From Stramenopiles sp. TOSAG23-6 (taxonomy: Eukaryota; Sar): a DNA stretch of 12,438 nucleotides. Both the position numbers and the translations under genes were made by a program. The notes beneath the pieces were generated by a model. It saw only the letters and a list, made by a program, of their open reading frames with translations, searched no databases and had not been told where the DNA came from. The stretch covers positions 1-12,438 of the forward strand of contig LT636204.1 in NCBI GenBank assembly GCA_900128565.1, written 5' to 3'. Of this stretch, positions 1 through 7,647 are shown one piece after another. How positions within the stretch are numbered: the stretch's first letter is position 1; the number at the start of each line of letters is the position of its first letter.

Positions 1-70
1 TTTTCATACGAAATTTTGTACCTAACAAATTTTTTTAGATTTTTTTTTTGAAATATTTTTCCAAAATACA
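1..70 (+). other. Partial introner-family intron at the window edge
   Basis: The window opens inside an intron carrying the shared core (5-26, ending GTACCTAAC). It ends in the family 3' block TTTTTCCAAAATACA. The ALDH frame reads K-Y-I-N-P-S from base 64, so the 3' boundary is uncertain within roughly 60-72. The donor lies outside the window. Confidence 0.7.
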
Positions 71-2074
71 TAAATCCTTCAATACTTCGAGTCATTGAAG
101 GCGATCGAGAAGCTACACAAGCTGTATTAAAAAATAAGTTTGATTTAATATTTTTTACTGGTGGTTCTTATGTTGGTAAAATTGTTGCAGCAGCAGCAGC
201 AAAAACATTAACACCAACTGTACTTGAACTTGGGGGGAAATGTCCTTGCATAGTTACACAACATGCTGTATGTTTTATTTTTTTTCTGAATTCGAATGTT
301 TTTTTCGTACGAAATTTTGTACCTAACGAATTTTCTTTTCAAATATTTTTCCAAAATACAAAGTCTTTCAGTAAGCGCAAATCGAATCGTCTGGGGTGCA
401 TTTAGTATGTAACACTAATCCTAACACTAACCAAATATCTATCTATCTATATATATATATATTTTTTTTTAAATCATACATATTATGCATAGTAGTTATT
501 AGCTATGATTACGATTAATTCTATTAATCATTATAAATACTATATATTGAATATTCAATACACTAATAATTTTTAAATATTTCACACAATATAGCAAATG
601 CTGGGCAAACTTGTGTAAGACCTGATCATGTATATTTTATTTTTTTTCAATTTCTATGTTTTTTTTCGTACGAAATTTTGTACCTAACAAATTTTAGTTT
701 TTTTTTTTAAATATTTTTCCAAAATATATTTTTCCAAAATAAATGTCTATGTTCATGAAAGTGTAGCTGATGAATTTCTTAATTTAGTACGAGACACAAT
801 TGGACATTTTTATGAAAATAATCCTAGAGCTTCGAAATGGTTTGCACGTCTTATTAATGAACGAGCACATGAATGTTTTATTTATTTTTTTCAATTTCGA
901 ATTTATTTTTTTTTCGTACGAAATTTTGTACCTAACAAAAATATTGTACTAAAAAAAAAAAAATATTTTTTCACAAAACATGCAAGAGTAGCAAAAATAC
1001 TAAAACAAGATATATCTGGATCTCACGTATCTCGTGTTGTATGTGGTGGTGATATTGGATCATCTGCTTCAAAGTATATCGCACCGACTGTAATTGATTT
1101 TGGAGATAATTTTGAAGAATTTTTTAATTCAGCTTGTACGATTAATTTTTTTTCAATTTTTTTTTCATACGAAATTTCGTACCTAACAAATGAAAAAAAA
1201 AAATTAAAAAAAAACATTTTACAATACATGTATGAAAGATGAAATATTTGGTCCTATTTTACCCATTGTTCGTTATTCAAATTTAGAAAAAGATGTTCTA
1301 AAACATCGAATTTGTTGTGGACCTAAACCATTAGCTTTATATTGTACGTTTTCATTTCAATTTCGAATTTATTTTTTTTTTGCATACGAAATTTTGTACC
1401 TAACAAATTTAAAAAAAATATATTTTTTCATAATTCGTGTTTTACTGAGAATGAAAGAGAACAAAATATGATTGTTCAATTGACGTCTTCCGGTGGAGCT
1501 GTTGTAAATGATTGTATGGTACATTTAGCTAATCCTGAATTACCATTTGGTGGTGTAGGTCAATCAGGTATGTTTTATTAGGGTTAGGGTTTTAATTTTT
1601 TTTTTATTTTTTTTTTTTTTTCTAAAAAATTTCTTACCAAACAAAAATATAAAATTTTTTTTTAAATATTTTGTACAATACATGAATGGGTTGTTATCAT
1701 GGTTTGGCATCGTTCAACACTTTTTCTCATAGGAAATCAGTATTATACAAATCTACGTTTGGTGATATGTCAGCAAGATATCCACCATATGCAAATTGGA
1801 AAGTGAAAACTTTAGAAATTATTCAATATCCTATTACTCAGGTATTGTTTTCATTATAAATTTCAAATTTATTTTTTCATAGTAAATTTTGTACCTAACA
1901 AAAAAAAATCAAAATTGAAAAAAAAAAATATTTTTTACTATGCATACACAAGTACAAGCAGCAACAATGGCTGCATTAGCGAGTGCTATTGCTCTCCTCA
2001 TGACAACGTCTTTGAAATCACATGGAAATGATTTGTTACACTGGATTATGAATGGTTTTAAATCTCGTTTATAA
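1..2074 (+). CDS. ALDH3: ALDH3-type aldehyde dehydrogenase, 3' part, nine exons
   Basis: NAD(P)-dependent oxidation of (fatty) aldehydes. The gene enters from the left; its N-terminal coenzyme-binding part lies outside the window. Exons, allowing for short-repeat ambiguity at the junctions: about 71-267, 362-404, 595-629, 745-870, 982-1135, 1230-1343, 1439-1571, 1688-1841 and 1952-2074 (TAA). Joined, they stay in frame and give the ALDH landmarks in order: FTGGS, the catalytic-Glu motif LELGGK, the catalytic Cys in [21 protein letters not shown] and [11 protein letters not shown]. Spacing between motifs matches remembered human and plant ALDH3 sequences, which is what fixes the exon ends. The last exon encodes a hydrophobic stretch (about [12 protein letters not shown]) near the C-terminus, like the membrane tail of fatty aldehyde dehydrogenase ALDH3A2, so an anchored enzyme is likely. 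Most introns belong to the window's repeated non-GT-AG family. No internal stop or frameshift is needed, so this is not evidently a pseudogene. Family confidence is high; individual junctions are less certain. Confidence 0.88.
268..361 (+). other. Introner-family intron 1 of ALDH (94 bp, non GT-AG)
   Basis: Starts GTATGTTTTATT and contains the core at 306-327. The flanking codons must join ...H-A to L-S-V-S-A-N-R-I to keep ALDH spacing. That requires ends such as GT...AA or AT...AG; a GT-AG pair that keeps frame would remove two residues. This copy has no clean direct repeat at its ends, so the boundary is good to about 2 bp. Confidence 0.7.
405..594 (+). other. Canonical GT-AG intron 2 of ALDH (190 bp)
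   Basis: Donor GTATGT, acceptor CACACAATATAG. Splicing gives W-G-A-F-T-N-A-G-Q-T-C, exactly the ALDH catalytic region. It is about twice the length of its neighbours and lacks the shared core. It holds a TATC/TA microsatellite (about 437-462) and CTAAT/CTAAC branch-like motifs, including CACTAAT at 561-567, close to the acceptor. Confidence 0.88.
630..744 (+). other. Introner-family intron 3 of ALDH (115 bp, non GT-AG)
   Basis: Begins GTATATTTTATT; the core GTACCTAAC lies at 680-688 and the family 3' block TTTTTCCAAAATAA at the end. The joined protein R-P-D-H-V-Y-V-H-E-S is conserved and fixes the boundary to within the direct repeat ATGT (628-631 and 743-746). No position inside that repeat yields GT-AG. 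Confidence 0.85.
871..981 (+). other. Introner-family intron 4 of ALDH (111 bp, no GT donor)
   Basis: Core at 915-936. The ends sit in a 5-bp direct repeat ACATG (867-871 and 978-982). Joined protein [13 protein letters not shown] matches ALDH3 spacing. None of the allowed ends is GT-AG. A GT-AG alternative (GT at 874, AG at 987) also stays in frame but is one residue short and loses the expected Arg. Confidence 0.75.
1136..1229 (+). other. Introner-family intron 5 of ALDH (94 bp, non GT-AG)
   Basis: Begins GTACGATTAATT, core at 1166-1187, 3' block TTTTACAATACAT. Direct repeat TGTA (1135-1138 and 1229-1232). Joined protein [12 protein letters not shown] fits the conserved E-I-F-G-P region. 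The 3' end is AT if the donor is read as GT. Confidence 0.83.
1344..1438 (+). other. Introner-family intron 6 of ALDH (95 bp, non GT-AG)
   Basis: Begins GTACGTTTTCATT, core at 1383-1404. Direct repeat TGT (1343-1345 and 1438-1440). The join K-P-L-A-L-Y-C-F-T-E-N keeps the same distance to T-S-S-G-G as I remember for human ALDH3A2; the only in-frame GT-AG alternative would delete five residues. Confidence 0.83.
1572..1687 (+). other. Diverged introner-family intron 7 of ALDH (116 bp)
   Basis: The join gives Q-S-G-M-G-C-Y-H-G, a conserved ALDH3 motif, fixing the ends to the direct repeat ATG (1570-1572 and 1686-1688). The core is degenerate (TTACCAAAC at 1634-1642) but the 3' block ACAATACATGA is kept. 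The 5' part contains two telomere-like TTAGGG units. No AG lies near the 3' end. Confidence 0.78.
1842..1951 (+). other. Introner-family intron 8 of ALDH (110 bp, non GT-AG)
   Basis: Begins GTATTGTTTTCATT, with core GTACCTAAC at 1891-1899. Direct repeat GTA (1842-1844 and 1952-1954). Only an intron of this length keeps the last exon open (P-I-T-Q-V-Q-A-A-T); using the nearby CAAG as a GT-AG acceptor shifts the frame into a stop. Confidence 0.78.
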
Positions 2075-2130
2075 AATTGAAAAAAATAAAATTGGAATTT
2101 TTTATTTTAATTCAGGTCAATTTTGTTTTA

Positions 2131-3497
2131 TTATTCTTTGGAAATATAAATTCGGTTATATTTCTCCTCAACATACTCTGGAGCTCCCACTTTTCTCAAC
2201 CATTGTAATACTTCCAATTGACCATTTTCAGCTGCATATCGCCACGTCCATGTATCCCAAGGACAAGGTGGATTTTGACTTCTTGCCCATTTCAATACTT
2301 CTAAGTGACCATTTTTAGCTGCATGACAACACGTATTGTCATCCCAAGGACAAGGTGGATTTTGACTTCTTACCCATTTCAATGCACGACTGGGGCCCTT
2401 GGTTCATCATGTAGCACCTTAATTAAAAAACTCAGTGAGTACGCGCATGTAAATCGAGGTCATAATAAGTCATTTTTTAAGCAAAAGTGGATGCGAAGAT
2501 TATCAATGGTAGCAATTAAAAATAGTGTAAAAGGAGCGTTGCGTAGAGCACGAAGTATGTATAACGATGGTAGTGGTCCAATGGGTGAGATGTGGAATGA
2601 TTTGCCTGAGTATGCATATTTTGGTTAAGCGAGTCTACGTAAATTAGTCATAGCATTGTTTTTTCTTTATATTTTCAATGTTGATTTTGAATTTATTATT
2701 TTAATTTTTAAGATTTGATAGATATAATAAAATACTTCTAAGTGACCATTTTTAGCTGCACGGAAACACGTTTCTTCATCCCATGGACAAGGTGGATTTT
2801 GACTTCTTACCCATTTCAATCCCAAAGCTGCAGACGAACACGTACTTCCATCCCATGGACAAGGTGGATTTTGACTTCTTAACCATTTCAATACTTCTAA
2901 TTGACCATATATAGCTGCCCAATCACACGTTTGTTCATCCCATGGACAATGTGGATTTTGACTTCTTAACCATTTCAATACTTTTAAGTGACCTTTTGCA
3001 GCTGCATATTTACACGTACTTCCATCCCAAGGACAAGGTGGATTTTGACTTCTTACCCATTTTAATACTTCTAAGTGACCATTTTCAGCTGCACCACGAC
3101 ACGTTTTTTTATCCCATGGACAAGGTGGATTTTGACTTCTGACCCATTGTAATACTTCTAAGTTACCAAACAAAGCTGCATAACAACACGTATTTTTTTC
3201 CCACCACAAACACCTTTTTTTATCCCACGGACAAGGAGGCTGTTGTCCTCTTAAGTACTTTAAAAACTCAAAGCAATTGTTCTTAGCTGCAACAACACAA
3301 GTGACATTACCCCAATCAACCCCTACCAACCAAGGTCGGTCCTTGTCATTTGACGTAGCTCTCCCAGAAAGTCTATCTTTTAGGCATAGATAGCTGTTGA
3401 CTACAATAGCAGGTCCTATCCCACTAAGCACCTTGCACACATTGTCTTCATGGGTTTTTTTTTTTTCCGAAATCATCAAGCTATACCTTGAAATCAT
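2131..3497 (-). CDS. Ankyrin-repeat protein gene split by a 350-bp insert
   Basis: Scaffold-type protein of unknown partner. The first ATG on the minus strand is at 3497. After about 75 residues without repeats come 33-residue ankyrin units of the form AAxNGHLEVLKWxRSQNPPCPWDxxTC, the variant seen in large stramenopile families. Units are irregular: one has lost about five residues (S-A-A-L-G-L-K-W) and one carries an extra W-W-E-K segment after C-P-W-D. As it stands the frame stops at 2667 inside the insert, giving 276 residues. Removing 2384-2733 rejoins it in frame to two more units and a short tail ending at 2131, for 338 residues in all. The insert may be spliced or excised, or the gene may be broken. 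A TTTTTTTAG just upstream of the start ATG could be a splice acceptor, so an earlier exon is possible. The gene converges on ALDH with a 56-bp gap. Confidence 0.8.
2384..2733. mobile_element. 350-bp insertion in the ankyrin gene, AAT repeat at ends
   Basis: The ankyrin repeat breaks off at AAT (2381-2383) and resumes exactly after a second AAT (2731-2733). Taking the insert plus one AAT away restores both the repeat unit and the frame. On the minus strand it begins GTATTTTATT, like the introner donors, but it lacks their core and is three times longer. It contains a plus-strand coding-like fragment. It could be a non-autonomous element, an unusual intron or captured DNA; no terminal inverted repeat is obvious. 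Confidence 0.6.
2386..2628 (+). pseudogene. Coding-like fragment of unknown origin inside the insert
   Basis: About 80 open codons run from the left edge of the insert to TAA. The product is basic in the middle (K-W-M-R-R-L, G-A-L-R-R-A-R-S-M) and ends in P-E-Y-A-Y-F-G. There is no start of its own within the insert that would give a sensible full protein, so it looks like the 3' end of some gene. I do not recognise the family. It may be a remnant of a mobile-element protein, but nothing in the sequence proves that. Confidence 0.35.
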
Positions 3498-3891
3498 TGC
3501 CTTTGTTCTAAAAAAATTAAGAAAGAGACACAATTGTGTCGTTGGCCACTGGTTTTAGGTACGGAAAGAGTCGCAGGTATTTATTTATAGCAATCGTATC
3601 CCTAACCCTAGCTAGATTTTTGTAAACATTTTTAGAGTGAAAAATGGAGTTCGAGACTTCGAGTTCGAACTTGGCGTTGGGATCTTTTTTTATCTTTTTT
3701 TTATGATTCGATTTGAGAATAATTATTGTACATACAATTTTCTCTAGCTACATTTAGATTGATTACATTCAGTACATTATTCTTTGTTGTAACTGTGAAT
3801 CATCTGTATCTATTATATATAATATTCCACCAGTACAACTAAAGAATTCACGGTTTTATTTCAATTATTTAGTAAACTTTGCTCATAGTAA
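3498..3891. other. Divergent intergenic spacer, no gene seen
   Basis: AT-rich 5' region shared by the ankyrin gene (minus) and the methyltransferase gene (plus). It contains a short telomere-like CCCTAACCCTA (3600-3610) and a TTCGAGTTCGAA-rich patch (about 3650-3672). The TTCGAA patch is not a tRNA B box because no T-arm stem flanks it. No promoter element can be called with confidence. Confidence 0.5.
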
Positions 3892-5259
3892 ATGGGAGCT
3901 ACTTTATCAGCGTTGGATTGCACTGTTACACAACCTGAAAAGCACCCGTCCTTTCAAACTGTCGTTGATAAAGAAAATGAGTGTAACGAATATATTCTTG
4001 AGTCGAATATCCCTTTAGAGTCTTCCATGCTTTGGAAATTACAACGTTCTTTCTATGAAACGTTTGCAATAAAAGCATGGAGCAAATCAATAGTACCTAG
4101 TTTTGTCACTACTAATGCCTTTATAGCAAATGCATATGCTAAAGTGATATTATCATTTCTACGAGAGTGGTCATTGTCTTTAGAAAAAACCGTAAATGAA
4201 CCAATGTATATCATAGAAATTGGGGCGGGGCATGGTAAATTAGGTTTCCTTATACTACAAAAATTAATAGAATTTGAAGAGTTTTGGCCAAAATGTAATT
4301 CAATAGAAAAGAATAATGTTGGAAATTCATCAGCTTCTAGTCATACGTCTAATGATGATCATACAAATACTACAACATATCGTAAAAATGTACCCTTCGT
4401 CTACGTTTTGACTGATTTTAGTGAAAAAATATTAAACGTTTGGATGAAAAAAAAACAATTACAAAAATTCATTGAAAAAGGTATTTTAGATTTTGCTATT
4501 TTTGATGCAGAAAGTAATGATGAAAACATTCATTTACATTATTCACAACGACAAATTAATTCAACGTCATTAAACAGTCCATTATTTGTAGTTTGTAATT
4601 ATGTATTTGATACATTGTGTCAAAGTGCTTATCAAATTAGAAATCATTCTTTATATAAAACACATTGTACTTTAACATCAACTCAAAATGAAGAGAAATT
4701 AGCTGACACGGATATTCTGAAACGTCTAGATTGTTCTTGGTCACATATATTATTAGAAAAAGATACAACTAATTCGACAGTTTATAATGAAAAATGTTGT
4801 TTTGATTCAAATAATTTCGATATTAACAAATTATTAACATTATATACAAATTCATTAAGCAATGGATCAATTCTAGTTCCACTTGGTGCTTTTCAATTAA
4901 TTCAAAAATTAGAAAAAATTTCTAAAAAAAGATTAATTATTCTGGCAGGTGATAAAGGTTTTAATACAGAATCTGAATTTGTAACAATTCGTGATCCTCA
5001 TATGGCAATTCATGGATCTTTCTCATTTATGGTCAATTTTGATGCGATTCAAAAGTACACGAAATCTCAAGGTGGTTTTACTCTTCAGTCTCCGTATAAG
5101 GATGGTTTTAAATGTAATTGTTTTGTATTTGGAATGAATCAAAATTCTATTCCTCAAACAGTATGGGCTTTTAATGAAGGTATGAAATGTTTTGGACCTG
5201 ATTCATTTTCTACTTTACAGAGACATGTTTGTTATCCATCATGAATTTCTAATTTGTTT

Positions 5260-5295
<36 letters not shown>

Positions 5296-5810
5296 TACCT
5301 AACAAATTTCAAATTTTTGAAAATATATTCTTAAAATTACATGTACGATGTGAAACGAATGATCCTAGTCTTGAATTGGTTATATCTATTCTACGCTTAG
5401 CTTGTTCAGATTCAAATGTCTTTTACAAATTTAGAAAAGTTTTAATCAACAAAAGTTTATATTCTCAACTTACCTTGGGTACACAAAATGATATTATTAA
5501 TGATTTACAAAATATAGAAAAATCATATTATCCATTACAAAAGTCAAAAGATATTTGTTTTTCGATTGGTAGAGTTTTAATGGCTCTTCATCAATATAAA
5601 ATGGCATTGGTTGCTTTTGAAACATCAAATTCATTTTGTGGATTTCATCATGTAACGTGGCATAATATGGGAATTTGTTATCACTATGAGAAACAGAATA
5701 AAAAAGCATTAGAATATTTTGAAAAAGCTGTTGAAATCAAATGTGATTACAAAGATGCAATTGATTGGATGACACAAATAAAACATGAATTGAATTCTTC
5801 TAAAGAGTAG
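3892..5810 (+). CDS. SAM-dependent methyltransferase with TPR tail, two exons
   Basis: Likely protein methyltransferase of the MidA/NDUFAF7-like kind; substrate unknown. Exon 1 (3892-about 5241, 450 codons) has the SAM-binding glycine motif IEIGAGHGKLG (residues 108-118), an acidic second motif VLTDFSEK (172-179), FDAE (204-207) and a FVVCNYVFDTL strand (232-242), in class I Rossmann order. Exon 2 (about 5343-5810) encodes two TPR-like helical hairpins; the clearest reads HNMGICYHYEKQNKKALEYF. Its frame is open upstream (R-C-E-T-N-D-P-S-L), so it is the continuation and not a separate gene. The joined product is about 605 residues. The start M-G-A-T-L-S-A fits the N-myristoylation pattern (G2, S6), suggesting membrane attachment. 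The stop at 5242-5244 falls in the intron. The class I fold is clear; the subfamily is tentative, and an upstream exon cannot be excluded. Confidence 0.8.
5242..5342 (+). other. Introner-family intron in the methyltransferase gene
   Basis: Follows the last in-frame codon of exon 1 and contains a long A tract and the degenerate core CATACCTAAC (5294-5303). Frame requires a length of 3n+2, for example 101 bp, joining P-S to V-R-C-E-T. A CATG repeat at both ends (5240-5243 and 5340-5343) is one base out of register with that, so the exact junction is not settled. No GT-AG pair fits the frame. Confidence 0.6.
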
Positions 5811-5991
5811 ACTACTACTAGTATATAATAATTTTGAATAAAGAAAAGAGTTATTTTTTATATACTAATTAAAAAGAGTAGATTACTACTAGTATATATA
5901 ATTTTTGAATAAAGAAAAGAGTTATTTTTTATATACTAATTAAAAAGAGTATATAATAATTTTGAATAAAGAAAAGAGTTATTTTTTATAT
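5802..5991. repeat. Three tandem 71-bp units in the convergent spacer
   Basis: Units start at 5802, 5873 and 5944 with AAAGAGTA and include GAATAAAGAAAAGAGTTATT. The third has lost about 13 bp near its start. The first unit overlaps the TAG stop of the methyltransferase gene (5808-5810). AATAAA occurs in each unit, so the array may supply repeated poly(A) signals for the plus-strand gene; that role is inference. Confidence 0.88.
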
Positions 5992-6013
5992 GTTTATATT
6001 TTTATTATTTTAA

Positions 6014-7317
6014 TCATTGTTCTTCATTTTTCTTCTTTTGAGCTTGAAAATCATCCCAAATTTTTAAAAGTTCAGTTTGATTCGATAGTAGAAAAGGATT
6101 TGTATCATTTTCTTCAACAACATCATTCTCTTCCATACAATTTATTTCAGCTTCTGGAAATGCAGCTCTAACAATTGCTTGTCTCAATTCTTTTATACCA
6201 ATACAAGTATTGTGAAAAAATATTTTTTTTAGAAAAAATCGTTAAGTACAAAATTTGGTACGAAAAAAAATGTAGGTAAAAAAATCAATTTTGAAAACGT
6301 ACCTTTTTTAGAACTCACTATATGAAAAAATGGATCACATGCAACACTATCCTCTGTGACTTCCAAAACTTTTTGAATCATGATGGATAATTCATTTCTT
6401 GAAATCGTATCACATTTTGTTAAAACTACATGAAAATTCACACCTCTTTTATCCATTTGTGTCATCATTAACTTATCAGTAGCCATTGGTCCACGTCGGC
6501 TATCAATTAATAAGAAAATTTTACGTACATGACGAGCACCTCGATGTAATGCATATGCAAAAATTCGACCAGCTAATTCTTGTTTTGTTTTTTTATTACC
6601 TTTGGCATGTCCATATCCTGGCATATCGACCATCATTAAGTTATCTATACTCCCTGGGGTTTGACCCACTTCAAAAAAATTGACACCTTTTGTTTTTCCT
6701 GCTACTTTTGATGTTTTAACTATATTTGTACCCATTAATGCATTCAATAAAGTCGATTTTCCGACATTGGATCGACCTGCAAAAGCAATTTCTGGAGCAC
6801 CTTGAATGTTTAGTTCATCACAATCTGACAAATCTTTTGTAGAACCGACAAAACTGCCAGGCTTTGAAAATAAAGTATGTGTACGTTTTTCCTGTGTTGG
6901 AGTGGCTCGGATTCTTATTGCGTCTATACCTTGAGTACCTATAATACATGGAATATCACCAATAGTGTTTTCCCCTTTATTTAAACTTTTCTGTTGAGTT
7001 GTAGAAGTTTTCTTTTTTACAATATTACCCCATCCACCAGTACGTACACCTCTATCATTGATAGTTGTGCTATCCGATATTACTCTAGTTGCATTATAAA
7101 TTTGTTTACTTGAGAGACCCTTTAATAAAGGAGCTTCCATTCCTCTTGGTCCTCTTACTTTTGTTCTATTCTTTTTTTGAGGTCGATATCTAAAACGTGA
7201 CTTGGATGACGTTCGTGAAAAGAAGCGATTGTATCCCAAGAAACTATTCAATTGAAACCTTACATAGGATGAACGATTCGTCCACATTGACAATCGTAGT
7301 GCACTAATTGCTCTCAT
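6014..7317 (-). CDS. engB: EngB/YihA-type GTPase (GTPBP8-like), two exons
   Basis: Translational GTPase of the TrmE-Era-EngA-EngB-septin group; relatives help assemble the large ribosomal subunit in bacteria and organelles. Exon 1 is 7317-6303 and exon 2 6204-6014 (TGA), giving 401 residues in frame. The first 55 or so residues are rich in Arg and Ser with no acidic residue, as in a mitochondrial (or plastid) targeting peptide. G motifs in order: G1 GRSNVGKST (181-189), the G2 region GKTKGVNFF (207-215), G3 DMPGYG (231-236), G4 TKCD (300-303) and G5 VSSK (334-337). Splicing through the intron restores S-S-K-K-G-I-G-I-K-E-L-R, the usual EngB end of the G domain; reading through the intron would truncate the protein. 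About 130 residues precede the G domain, far more than in bacterial EngB (around 200 in total), and a short acidic, charged C-terminal extension follows. The organelle cannot be decided from sequence. Confidence 0.9.
6205..6302 (-). other. Introner-family intron in the EngB gene (98 bp)
   Basis: On the minus strand it starts GTACGTTTTC, has core TTTCGTACCAAATTTTGTACTTAAC and ends TTTTTTCACAATACTT. Direct repeat GTA (plus-strand TAC at 6300-6302 and 6202-6204). The join to a conserved EngB motif fixes the ends, which read GT...TT. This copy lies on the opposite strand from the ALDH copies, yet still matches its host gene's direction. Confidence 0.85.
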
Positions 7318-7538
7318 TATTATATTTAGTATGTTGTAGGTGTAGTAGTTGTAATAGTAGTAGTCAAAGTAGTAATACTATTTGTAGTACGTTGTCGTAG
7401 TAATATTGTAGTACGATTGTTTTCAAACAAATGCAAAGCAAACACGTGCAATTCTTTGACTGAATATTATTCGAACAAATTTTTCTTGGGTACCCGGTAT
7501 CCATAATTTTAGGTACAAAATTTACTACGAAAAATTTA
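7318..7538. other. Divergent spacer with an orphan introner core
   Basis: Shared 5' region of the EngB (minus) and SRP68 (plus) genes. It begins with a GTAGTA/GTTGTAGTA-rich stretch (about 7330-7410). At 7511-7535 the minus strand reads TTTTTCGTAGTAAATTTTGTACCT, close to the introner core. No coding sequence surrounds it, so it could be a 5' UTR intron of the EngB gene or an intergenic copy. Confidence 0.5.
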
Positions 7539-7647
7539 ATGTCTACCCGAAAAAAGATGATTGCGATTGGCCAAGTTTTTACGAGAGAACGTCGTCTCGA
7601 GCGTCTCGTGTGGCCAAAAANGTAGAACAAAAAAGAAAAGAGTAAGC

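Larger units (their letters stand above)
2190..3245 (-). repeat. About 99-bp tandem repeats encoding ankyrin units
   Basis: Plus-strand landmarks such as GGACAAGGTGGATTTTGACT recur about every 99 bp (for example near 2260, 2350, 2788, 2860, 3025 and 3118), interrupted by the insert at 2384-2733. High nucleotide identity between units suggests recent duplication or gene conversion, and makes this stretch prone to unequal exchange and assembly collapse. Confidence 0.9.

Noticed and set aside
874-987. GT-AG reading of ALDH intron 4
   Set aside because: It keeps frame but shortens the protein by one residue and removes the Arg usually found after the His; the repeat-flanked reading fits better. 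It is kept as an alternative.
1-2074. ALDH as a degenerate pseudogene
   Set aside because: All exons join in frame with intact catalytic Glu and Cys motifs and normal spacing; the interruptions are one repeated family, not random decay.
2384-2733. A canonical minus-strand GT-AG intron for the ankyrin insert
   Set aside because: The only GT near the left exon end has no AG partner in the right phase; the nearest (CCCCAG) shifts the frame.
2190-3245. Regularly spaced repeats that might suggest a CRISPR array
   Set aside because: The units are about 99 bp, contiguous and protein-coding (ankyrin) with no spacers, in a eukaryotic context.
3645-3680. GTTCGAA-containing patch like a tRNA B box
   Set aside because: No complementary T-arm stem, no A box at the right distance and no cloverleaf.
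5376-5810. TPR segment as a separate gene starting at TTG
   Set aside because: The frame stays open upstream with protein-like residues and no ATG start; an intron core lies between it and the methyltransferase exon.
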